From Verrucomicrobiales bacterium (GTDB lineage Bacteria; Verrucomicrobiota; Verrucomicrobiia; Limisphaerales; UBA1100), in contig WTHG01000377.1 in the NCBI GenBank assembly GCA_011523245.1, positions 1 through 13,443 of the forward strand: 13,443 bases of DNA, given 5' to 3'. Every line of letters starts with the position of its first letter. The stretch's first letter is position 1. The notes beneath the pieces are model-generated. The model was not told where the DNA came from, searched no databases, and worked only from the letters and a program-made list of their open reading frames with translations. The position numbers were made by a program, and so were the translations under genes. Shown here in pieces: positions 7,477 through 13,443 of the stretch.

Positions 7477-7505
7477 ATTGTATCATGCATGCCGCAGGGC
7501 TTCAA
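7477..7505 (-). promoter_or_regulatory. Candidate sigma70-type promoter for module 2
   Basis: The minus strand reads TTGAAG (7505-7500), a 17-nt spacer, then TACAAT (7482-7477). The -35 matches four of six consensus bases, the -10 five of six, and the spacing is ideal. It covers the last codons and stop of the second permease. Transcripts would start just before the 7463 ATG, giving a near-leaderless message, or leave a leader of about 40 nt for the ATG at 7430. The -35 lies in codons for the conserved permease C-terminus (IEALRHA), so part of the match may be chance. The other tandem permease has the same TTGAAG but no matching -10. Confidence 0.4.
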
Positions 7506-8796
7506 TTGGATCGAGCAAGGCCGCCCGGCGCGCCGGATAAAGACCAAATACCAGACCGACCATCACCGAGAGTCCGAAGGCCACCAGCACAGACCATTCG
7601 GTCACAATCGTAGTGGTGTGCAGGAGGTTTTGCCGCACCCACGCAAATCCCCAACCGCCGACCACACCAATGCCGCCACCTAGCAGACAAAGAAGTAATG
7701 TCTCCACCAAAAATTGAATGGTAATATCCCCCCGCGTGGCCCCCATCGCGCGTCGCACGCCGATCTCCTGTGTGCGCTCGGTCACGGTGGCCAGCATTAT
7801 GTTCATGATTCCAATGCCTCCGACCAGCAACGAGATACACGCAATGTACATCAGCAGCCGTGTGTCGCGTGCCTTTTGTTTTTGCAATGCCTTGAGTTCT
7901 CGAATCGGCACGATGATCTCAAAATCCCGTTCATCGCGACCTGCATTAAGAGCTTCACTTAAGAGGGGTAATGAAGGCATGACGCGATCCACAGAATCGA
8001 ACTCCACGCGGATCTCCGATAACTCAACCGCTTCCAGCTTTAAATGCCCCACACTCCGATCCACATTTTTCTCACCGTATAATGCCTTGAAACTAGAAAG
8101 CGGGATGTACACGTTGGCAGAAATTGTTTGCCCCACAGAATCCGGTAACTGCGCCAACTTTTCGATCGAGGCACGTTCCTGCAGCACGCCTTTCACCTGA
8201 AATACCTGCGAGGATTCATAACCACTTACCACAATGCGTTCCATTAACGGGTTGTGTCCCGCAAACAAGCGCTGCGCAAGCTCCAGTGAGATTACACAAG
8301 AGGACACCTTGCTGTTCTCTTCTGCCTCATTCAGGAATTGCCCGGCCACAAGCTGAGCTTGAGTAAACTCCGGGTAATAAGGATAAGTGCCAATCAACTG
8401 ACACCCAATCTCGCGTGGGCCATGTATCGCCGTCATACGCTTAGTCATCATTGGCAACACCCGCGTAACACCCGGCACAGTGTCTTTAATCCGGGAAGCG
8501 TCCGTGCGTTTCAGACCGTAGATAGCCATCCAACGGCGAAAGAAACTTTCCCAATCACCCTGCATCTGCTCGCGCATCGATGGCGGCTTTATGCTGCGAA
8601 TGATAACATTCCGAGCGCCTAGACTTTTAATCTCCTCCTGAGCATCGTGGCTGGCTCCTTCACCGATCGCAACAAGGGTAATTACCGCCCAGACTCCAAT
8701 CACCATACCGAGCATCGTTAGTGCAGTTCGCAATTTATGGAGTCGCAGGCTTTTGATGCCTACGCCAATAATGCGGATGAATGATATGCCCTGCAT
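7483..8796 (-). CDS. MacB-type ABC transporter permease (second tandem copy)
   Basis: A 437-residue protein with MacB topology. TM1 is at about residues 24-44 (LTMLGMVIGVWAVITLVAIG), the periplasmic MacB-PCD domain at 45-310, and TM2-TM4 at about 314-338, 359-386 and 399-420. The coupling segment TERTQEIGVRRAMGAT (339-354) and the YPARRAALLDPIEALRHA ending are intact. There is no nucleotide-binding domain. It is very similar throughout to the permease encoded just upstream, including at DNA level in the C-terminal part. The two could form a heterodimeric pair using the single ATPase of the cluster. Periplasmic C132 and C167 match cysteines in the other two permeases. The ATG lies 2 nt after the upstream stop codon, with no clear Shine-Dalgarno motif, so coupled translation is likely. 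Confidence 0.93.
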   Translation of the reverse strand: MQGISFIRIIGVGIKSLRLHKLRTALTMLGMVIGVWAVITLVAIGEGASHDAQEEIKSLGARNVIIRSIKPPSMREQMQGDWESFFRRWMAIYGLKRTDASRIKDTVPGVTRVLPMMTKRMTAIHGPREIGCQLIGTYPYYPEFTQAQLVAGQFLNEAEENSKVSSCVISLELAQRLFAGHNPLMERIVVSGYESSQVFQVKGVLQERASIEKLAQLPDSVGQTISANVYIPLSSFKALYGEKNVDRSVGHLKLEAVELSEIRVEFDSVDRVMPSLPLLSEALNAGRDERDFEIIVPIRELKALQKQKARDTRLLMYIACISLLVGGIGIMNIMLATVTERTQEIGVRRAMGATRGDITIQFLVETLLLCLLGGGIGVVGGWGFAWVRQNLLHTTTIVTEWSVLVAFGLSVMVGLVFGLYPARRAALLDPIEALRHA

Positions 8797-8798
8797 AA

Positions 8799-10103
8799 TT
8801 ACGCGTGCCGTAAGGCTTCAATTGGATCAAGTAACGCCGCTCGTCGTGCCGGATAAAGTCCGAACACCAATCCCACGGTCACCGACAGCCCAAAGGCTGC
8901 CAACACGGACCATTCAGTCACGATCGTAGTGGTGTGCAACAGATGATGACGTACCCAAGCAAATCCCCAGCCGCCGCACACCCCGATACTGCCACCCAGC
9001 AGGCACAGGATCAGGGTTTCGATCAAAAACTGTACGGTGATGTCCTTCTGTGTAGCTCCCATCGCGCGGCGCACTCCGATCTCCTGCGTGCGCTCGGTTA
9101 CCGTTGCGAGCATGATGTTCATGATGCCAATGCCACCCACGAGCAATGAGATGCACGCGATATACATTAGCATGCGCGTGTCGCGCGCTTTCTGGGCCTT
9201 GAGCGCGTTCAGCTCGTTGATTGGTACTTGGATCTCATAATCCACCTTGCCGCGCCGGGTTTTATCAAGCGCCTCGCGCAACAACGGCAGCGCCTCCATC
9301 ACTTCGTCCGCTGATCCAAACTCCACACGTATCTCAGATAGCTCCACGCGCTCGACGGATAAACTGCCCACGCTGCGGTCGATGTTTTTAATGCCAAACA
9401 ACGCCTTAAACGTGGAAAGGGGGATGAACACATTTGCGGAAATCGTACGGCCAAGTGCATCCTTTTGTTGCGGCAGCTTGGCGCCCTCCACGCGTTCCTG
9501 AATAATGCCTTTCACTCGGAACACTTGGGCGGATTCAAAACCGCGGATCACCACTTTTTCCATCAACGGGTTATGACCGGCAAAAAGTTTCTCCGCCAAT
9601 TCCAGCGTGAGTACGCAAGAGTTTTCCTTGCGAGCCTCCTCAATCTCATTGAGGAAAGTGCCCGCTACCATTTTGCTCTGGGTGAATTGTGGATAATACG
9701 GATAGGTGCCGATCAACTGACAATCCACATCGCGCTTACCGTGAGCGATATTCTTGCGCTGCGTGAGCACGGGCAGCACCTTGATCACGCCGGGGACTGT
9801 CTTGGCTATGCGCGCGGCATCGGAATTCTTCAGGCCATAAATGGTTTCCCATTCCATACCCCAGCCCTGCAACTGCTCTCTGTCAGCCATCGGTTTAACG
9901 CTGCGGATTATGACGTTCTGCGCGCCCAACGCCTTAATAGCCTCTTGCGCATCGTGGCTGGCGCCTTCACCGATAGCAACCAACACAATCACTGCCCAAA
10001 CGCCGATGATCATACCCAGCATGGTGAGGCCACTGCGCAGCTTGTGAAGGCGAAGGCTCTGAATGCCTACCTGCACGATTCGGATGAGGGAGGAGCCGCG
10101 CAT
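8799..10103 (-). CDS. MacB-type ABC transporter permease (first tandem copy)
   Basis: A 434-residue inner-membrane protein. TM1 is at about residues 24-44 (LTMLGMIIGVWAVIVLVAIG), a MacB-PCD periplasmic domain at about 45-308, and TM2-TM4 at about 311-335, 356-383 and 396-417. The coupling motif TERTQEIGVRRAMGAT (336-351) and the terminal YPARRAALLDPIEALRHA are conserved. The domain that binds ATP in full MacB is absent; the ATPase is a separate gene immediately upstream. MacB-type pumps work by mechanotransmission, pushing periplasmic substrates through the adaptor and outer-membrane tunnel rather than carrying them across the inner membrane. C128 and C163 are a conserved pair in this locus. 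The ATG at 10103 is chosen because MRGSSLIRIV aligns with MQGISFIRII of the next gene; a TTG four codons earlier (10115) is a weaker choice. Confidence 0.93.
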   Translation of the reverse strand: MRGSSLIRIVQVGIQSLRLHKLRSGLTMLGMIIGVWAVIVLVAIGEGASHDAQEAIKALGAQNVIIRSVKPMADREQLQGWGMEWETIYGLKNSDAARIAKTVPGVIKVLPVLTQRKNIAHGKRDVDCQLIGTYPYYPQFTQSKMVAGTFLNEIEEARKENSCVLTLELAEKLFAGHNPLMEKVVIRGFESAQVFRVKGIIQERVEGAKLPQQKDALGRTISANVFIPLSTFKALFGIKNIDRSVGSLSVERVELSEIRVEFGSADEVMEALPLLREALDKTRRGKVDYEIQVPINELNALKAQKARDTRMLMYIACISLLVGGIGIMNIMLATVTERTQEIGVRRAMGATQKDITVQFLIETLILCLLGGSIGVCGGWGFAWVRHHLLHTTTIVTEWSVLAAFGLSVTVGLVFGLYPARRAALLDPIEALRHA

Positions 10104-10117
10104 GCCAGAAAGCAAGA

Positions 10118-10831
10118 TTAATTGGCGACTGCCTTCGCTGCGCCTTTGCGGATGTCCTGATCCACCAGCCCATCTTTGAGGTGAATAACGCGCTCGGCGC
10201 GTTCGGCCACGGCGTCATCATGAGTTACGATCACCAGTGTGCGGCCTTCACCATGAAGTTCATCCAGGATATCAAGAATCTCCTGTTCGGTGGTGGAGTC
10301 CAGATTGCCGGTGGGCTCGTCGGCCAGCAGCATGAGCGGCTCATTAACCAGCGAGCGCGCCACGGCCACGCGCTGTTGTTGACCACCGGAAAGCTGCATA
10401 GGACGGTGATCAAGGCGCTCTGCCAAACCCACTTTTTCGGCCAGCTTTACGCAATGATCATAGTGGTCGCTGATGTCTTTGCCCTGATAAAAGAGCGGCA
10501 CGTGGATGTTTTCCACCACGTTTAACTGCTGGATCAAGTTGTATGACTGAAAGATAAAGCCAATCCGTGAGCCACGCACACCGGAGAGTTCCCGGTCATC
10601 CATGTGCGCCACGTCATCATCCCCCAGAATGTAAGCGCCGCTGGATGGGCGATCGAGGCAGCCGAGGATGTTGAGTAAGGTGGATTTCCCCGAACCCGAA
10701 GGCCCCATGATCGCAGTGTAGGAGCCTTCCTCAATATCGAAGTTCAACCCTTTCAGAGCCTCCACCTGAATGGCACCTAAGTCATAGACCTTCTTAAGAT
10801 CTTTGATTTGAATGATGTTACGCTTGGCCAT
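10118..10831 (-). CDS. ABC transporter ATP-binding protein (MacB/LolD type)
   Basis: A 237-residue cytoplasmic ATPase with every catalytic motif intact: Walker A GPSGSGKST (43-51), Q-loop Q95 in GFIFQSYNLI, signature LSGGQQQR (147-154), Walker B LMLLADEP (166-173) with E172, D-loop NLD (176-178) and switch H204 in VTHDD. The A-loop Y6-like position is taken by VYDLGAIQVEALKG. Length and the LSGGQQQRVAVAR signature are those of the MacB/LolD/FtsE subgroup that drives MacB-fold permeases. It lies 6 nt after the adaptor stop and 14 nt before the first permease, in the usual adaptor-ATPase-permease order. It is the only ATPase in the window, so it may energise all three permeases. Its exact family within the MacB/LolD group cannot be fixed by eye. 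Confidence 0.96.
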   Translation of the reverse strand: MAKRNIIQIKDLKKVYDLGAIQVEALKGLNFDIEEGSYTAIMGPSGSGKSTLLNILGCLDRPSSGAYILGDDDVAHMDDRELSGVRGSRIGFIFQSYNLIQQLNVVENIHVPLFYQGKDISDHYDHCVKLAEKVGLAERLDHRPMQLSGGQQQRVAVARSLVNEPLMLLADEPTGNLDSTTEQEILDILDELHGEGRTLVIVTHDDAVAERAERVIHLKDGLVDQDIRKGAAKAVAN

Positions 10832-10837
10832 TGGCTG

Positions 10838-12649
10838 TTACCCGGACGCCGTCGAGTCGCCTTCTTGTTCGATAGGTTTGGAGGGAGTTTTTTCAAAATC
10901 GATTTCGCCTTTACCCATCACGGCTTCCTCCAGATTCAAGTTTTCGGCCTCCGTAAGCGGGGAAAGATGCACCAGTTCGCCTTCCTGCAAGCCTCGGTTA
11001 GAGTCATTCTCTGGCTTAATAGCAATAAAGTTCTCATCACTATATTCAATAGTCACTGGCCGCCAGTTATGTTGACCGGTATCGGGATCTAAAACCCAAC
11101 AACCGGTTTGGGGAGTGTCTTCTGTGATCATGCGTGTGGTTACGCATTGGTTGGGCACCTTAATTCGCTGATTGTCCCCCTCAAGGTTGATCACCAGCAT
11201 CTCAACAGTAACGGCCATGCCCTCCGAAACAGAATCAGGGAAACTGCTGCTATCGATACTAACCTCTGCCTTGAAGTAAGATTTTTCGGTATGACCACGG
11301 CGATTAGTATCCACCGTAGCACTTAAGAAGGAAAGTGTGCCGGGCAGTTTTACATCCTCAACCTCCACATATACGCGCATGCCAACACGGAGTTGTTTGC
11401 GTTTGGCCTGAGGCACGCTTAAATCTACCTTCAGCGAATTTGTCCGAGGTAGCTTGATAAGATTTTGGCCTTTATACACCTTGGAACCTTCCATGATAGG
11501 TTCTCCACGTTTCCACCGGTCAGACCAATACAACACAGTGCCATCCTGAGGCGCGTAGATTTTGGTATTGGCCATTTGCTCATTAAGATCGACGAGCTTT
11601 TCCTTTTCCAACTCGAGGGTCCTTTCATTAGTCATCACACTCGAAAGAGCATCACGCATATTGGCCTCATTCAGAACTTTTTGCTTTTCGATTTGAACCC
11701 GAGATTCATCAACTGTCAGCTCCCTCATGCTCAACAAAGAAATTTGGTCGTATTTTATGTAAGCCTCCAACTCGGCTTTGAGAACTTTGATCTGGTGCAG
11801 GGCTTTATCTCTTGAGGATTCTTGACGAAGCACTTCGAGATCGGATACAAACCCTAGCTCCTTAAGCTTTGTGTAAGCCGTAAGATTCTTTTCGGCTAGC
11901 TCCACATCTGTCTCCAGATTGGCAATCGCTCCACGGGTTTTAACAATCTCATTTGAAATGGTGTTATTCTTAAGTTTATCTAAGGCCATCAGGGCGTTGG
12001 TGTAGGTGTTCTCAGCCATTTTTTGGGCGAGTTCTGAGGAAAGCTTGAGTGTTTCCACGCTACCCTGAGAACGGAGCAATAAGTTTTCAGCGCGTTGAAC
12101 AGCAATTTCCTGAGAATTAATGCGTTCCTTAAAACTGAGTGGATCTAATTCTATAAGCAGGTCCCCGGGAATCTGAATTTCGGTGCCAGTTGTGAGATTC
12201 GCCCAATCCAATTCTAACTCGGCGTTTAACCTTTTGATATTGAGCTCCGCTTTTCGGTGTTCCTCAGCTATGGACTCTAGGGTATCTCCCTCGGCAATAG
12301 TGTAGTTAGTAGGCCCGTTAACTTGGGCACCTTCTTCCACGATGGTTTCAATGGTAGTCTGACCTTCAAGGTTGGATTTTAAAATCTCTACATCGGTTGA
12401 AACCAATTGACCGGTGAGCTTCACCGTCACCAGAAAATCAGATTTCTTGGCCACATAGTATTGCTCTTTACGAATTTTCTCTTCTTCCTTGGTGAGCAAA
12501 TGTTTGCCTCCAAAAAGGCCACCGCCCAAGACTCCTGCGGCTACCAGTCCCGCCAGCAATTTCCCAAAGGCAAAACCACCGGAGGCATTCCTTCGGGACG
12601 GGGCAAGCTGGTTTGATTTCTCGGAATCGAGTTTTTTATTCTCTTTCAT
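10838..12649 (-). CDS. HlyD/MacA-type periplasmic adaptor with internal LysM domain (module 1)
   Basis: A 603-residue membrane-fusion protein. A charged 25-residue cytoplasmic N-terminus is followed by a Gly-rich TM helix (about 27-48). The first lipoyl half (GQTTIETIVEEGAQVNGP, 96-113) is interrupted by a LysM-like domain at about 115-162 (NYTIAEGDTLESIAEEH ... LTTGTEIQIPG). The lipoyl strand resumes as DLLIELD (163-169). A long alpha-hairpin runs from about 172 to 360, with its tip near KELGFVSDLEV (263-273). The second lipoyl half starts at IYAPQDGTVLYW (364-375), then barrel and membrane-proximal domains, the latter with C502 and C517, and an acidic tail. It should join the permeases to the outer-membrane factor. 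The start at 12649 is preferred over an in-frame upstream codon at 12697, because it has GGGAGAG in front and lies 1 nt after the upstream stop. Confidence 0.94.
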   Translation of the reverse strand: MKENKKLDSEKSNQLAPSRRNASGGFAFGKLLAGLVAAGVLGGGLFGGKHLLTKEEEKIRKEQYYVAKKSDFLVTVKLTGQLVSTDVEILKSNLEGQTTIETIVEEGAQVNGPTNYTIAEGDTLESIAEEHRKAELNIKRLNAELELDWANLTTGTEIQIPGDLLIELDPLSFKERINSQEIAVQRAENLLLRSQGSVETLKLSSELAQKMAENTYTNALMALDKLKNNTISNEIVKTRGAIANLETDVELAEKNLTAYTKLKELGFVSDLEVLRQESSRDKALHQIKVLKAELEAYIKYDQISLLSMRELTVDESRVQIEKQKVLNEANMRDALSSVMTNERTLELEKEKLVDLNEQMANTKIYAPQDGTVLYWSDRWKRGEPIMEGSKVYKGQNLIKLPRTNSLKVDLSVPQAKRKQLRVGMRVYVEVEDVKLPGTLSFLSATVDTNRRGHTEKSYFKAEVSIDSSSFPDSVSEGMAVTVEMLVINLEGDNQRIKVPNQCVTTRMITEDTPQTGCWVLDPDTGQHNWRPVTIEYSDENFIAIKPENDSNRGLQEGELVHLSPLTEAENLNLEEAVMGKGEIDFEKTPSKPIEQEGDSTASG

Positions 12650-12650
12650 T

Positions 12651-13443
12651 TTACTCTCCCAAAATGATGGTAGGCGGCACGACATCTTCACTGGCACCTG
12701 GCGTATTTCCTTCCAGTTGGACGGCGGATGTCGGGTCGGTTTTCAGCCAAAATGTTTCCTGTGTGGTATCTAAGGATCCTACGTCTTTCAAGAGCTTCAG
12801 CCGTGTCTTATGGTAATCCACCATGGCTCGGGACAATGCCTGCTGGGCTGCTAATAATCCGTCCTGAGCCGTGATGATATCACGTGTGCGTACCCCAGCA
12901 AACCCCAACCGTAAACGCTCGCGAGTAGCCAACAGCTCTTCCTCAGCATTTTTTAACGCATCCAGTTGTGTGAAATAATTCTGCCGTTGCCGCTCCAAAT
13001 TTCGAACATCAGCCCGGATACCATCGCGTAACTTATCCAACTGCGTGGCCAGCGTGCGGATTTGTCTTTCGAAATTGATCAGGCTAGTGCGGTAGGCATT
13101 CCGTTCGGCGAGCTGGTCTAGGGGCAGGTTCAGCCTCACTTTGGCTGTCGCCGTAAAATCCTCCGGCTGAAACGAGGAATAAAACTCGTCTTTCAACGAC
13201 GCATCGGCAATCAGCGACAGGCTCGGCAATAAATCCTGGCGTGCCACTTTGACCTTACGTTTCGAATCCTCAAAGCGATCGATCACGTTCAGAAAATCCA
13301 ACCGGTTGGTGATGGCCAAATAATAACCCACCTCATCACTCACAGCCACCGGAGGCAGGCCAAGCTCATCCAGCTGCTCCAGCACGTTAAAATCCAGTCG
13401 CAGATCCGTGCCCAACGGCAACGAGAGTTTTTGCTTAAAGTCA
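12651..13443 (-). CDS. TolC-type outer-membrane efflux protein, C-terminal part (module 1, partial)
   Basis: The last 263 codons of a gene that enters from the right edge. Translation is open from the first complete codon at 13442 (DFKQKLSLPLG...) to a TAA at 12653-12651. The sequence is OEP/TolC-type. YLAITNRLDFLNVIDRFED, YSSFQPEDF, LPLDQLAERNAYRTSLINFE and the long helix LSRAMVDYHKTRLKLLKDVG all have close counterparts in the complete protein at 5739-7463 (such as AVTNRLDVLNEVDRFED and LPLNQLTERNAYRTSLINFE). The part seen is the second half of the barrel and tunnel. The signal or lipoprotein sequence and first repeat lie outside the window. The stop codon is 1 nt before the adaptor start, and the end of this gene carries the adaptor's ribosome binding site. 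Confidence 0.93.
   Translation of the reverse strand, partial: DFKQKLSLPLGTDLRLDFNVLEQLDELGLPPVAVSDEVGYYLAITNRLDFLNVIDRFEDSKRKVKVARQDLLPSLSLIADASLKDEFYSSFQPEDFTATAKVRLNLPLDQLAERNAYRTSLINFERQIRTLATQLDKLRDGIRADVRNLERQRQNYFTQLDALKNAEEELLATRERLRLGFAGVRTRDIITAQDGLLAAQQALSRAMVDYHKTRLKLLKDVGSLDTTQETFWLKTDPTSAVQLEGNTPGASEDVVPPTIILGE
12654..12660 (-). promoter_or_regulatory. Ribosome binding site deciding the module 1 adaptor start
   Basis: The minus strand reads GGGAGAG (12660-12654) inside the end of the outer-membrane factor gene. It is followed by its TAA stop, one A, and the adaptor ATG at 12649. This is one of the clearest Shine-Dalgarno motifs in the window and supports 12649 over the longer in-frame start at 12697. 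Confidence 0.65.

Larger units (their letters stand above)
7483..10103 (-). repeat. Tandem gene duplication of two permeases
   Basis: The genes at 8799-10103 and 7483-8796 are direct tandem copies with the same orientation and near-equal length (434 and 437 residues). Similarity is still visible at base level, most clearly in the 3' third. For example 7501-7520 and 8817-8836 (both beginning TTCAATTGGATC) and the stretches around 7603-7618 and 8919-8934 (ATCGTAGTGGTGTGCA) correspond. The periplasmic parts have drifted more. This indicates an old but recognisable duplication, not a recent identical repeat. Confidence 0.8.

Noticed and set aside
7464..7547. Longer start for the module 2 outer-membrane factor inside the permease gene
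   Set aside because: The first codon is TTG, it overlaps the permease end by 65 nt, and it would bury the lipoprotein-like signal behind 40 extra residues.
10104..10115. TTG start for the first permease, adding four residues
   Set aside because: The ATG at 10103 aligns with the start of the tandem paralogue, and no ribosome site favours the TTG.
9465..10121. A 218-codon open frame on the plus strand opposite the first permease
   Set aside because: It lies wholly within a well-supported permease gene, has no recognisable motif or good start site, and is best explained as an antisense shadow.
12650..12697. Longer start for the module 1 adaptor (extra 16 residues)
   Set aside because: It would overlap the outer-membrane factor gene by 47 nt. 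The ATG at 12649 has a GGGAG ribosome site at good spacing and gives the expected short cytoplasmic N-terminus.
1..13443. CRISPR arrays, tRNA/rRNA genes, insertion sequences, attachment sites
   Set aside because: No regularly spaced repeats, cloverleaf-like segments, transposase motifs or terminal inverted repeats were seen; coding genes cover almost the whole window and the largest gap between them is 56 nt.

Overview
The window is a densely packed block of bacterial genes, all read on the minus strand. It has intact frames, very short spacers, no RNA genes, no CRISPR and no insertion sequence. The gene content points to a Gram-negative member of the PVC group, most likely Verrucomicrobiota or Planctomycetota. 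ThuA-domain proteins, DUF1080 (3-keto-disaccharide hydrolase) proteins and sugar-phosphate isomerase/epimerase-like TIM barrels are greatly expanded there, and ThuA/DUF1080 neighbours with Sec signal peptides are typical. This placement is inferred from gene families only. Shine-Dalgarno motifs are weak or absent before most genes, the clearest exceptions being the two adaptor genes.

In transcription order (high to low coordinates) the right three quarters is an ABC-type tripartite efflux locus. Module 1 is an outer-membrane factor (cut by the window edge, 12651-13443), a periplasmic adaptor (10838-12649), a MacB/LolD-type ATPase (10118-10831) and two closely related MacB-type permeases in tandem (8799-10103 and 7483-8796). 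Module 2 repeats the order: outer-membrane factor (5739-7463), adaptor (4018-5739) and a third, more diverged permease (2699-3985). It has no ATPase of its own. The place where the ATPase sits in module 1 is reduced in module 2 to a 32-bp gap holding a perfect 14-bp GC palindrome. The locus thus has two outer-membrane factors, two adaptors, three permeases and one visible ATPase, apparently built by duplication. A plausible sigma70-like promoter at the end of the second permease could drive module 2 separately.

The most unusual feature is that both adaptors carry what reads as a LysM (peptidoglycan-binding) domain inside the first half of the lipoyl domain, just before a long alpha-hairpin. 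This suggests pumps whose adaptor is itself tethered to the cell wall. All three permeases also share two periplasmic cysteines exactly 35 residues apart.

The left quarter (1-2642) is a sugar-metabolism cluster: a ketose 3-epimerase-like TIM barrel whose four metal ligands have the spacing of D-psicose/D-tagatose 3-epimerases, an exported DUF1080 protein, and two tandem exported ThuA-domain proteins (the second cut by the window edge). Together they fit degradation of glycosides through 3-keto-sugar intermediates. A strong intrinsic terminator lies between the DUF1080 gene and the first ThuA gene, ending 6 nt before the ThuA start codon. Expression of the ThuA pair therefore probably depends on read-through or on regulated attenuation.
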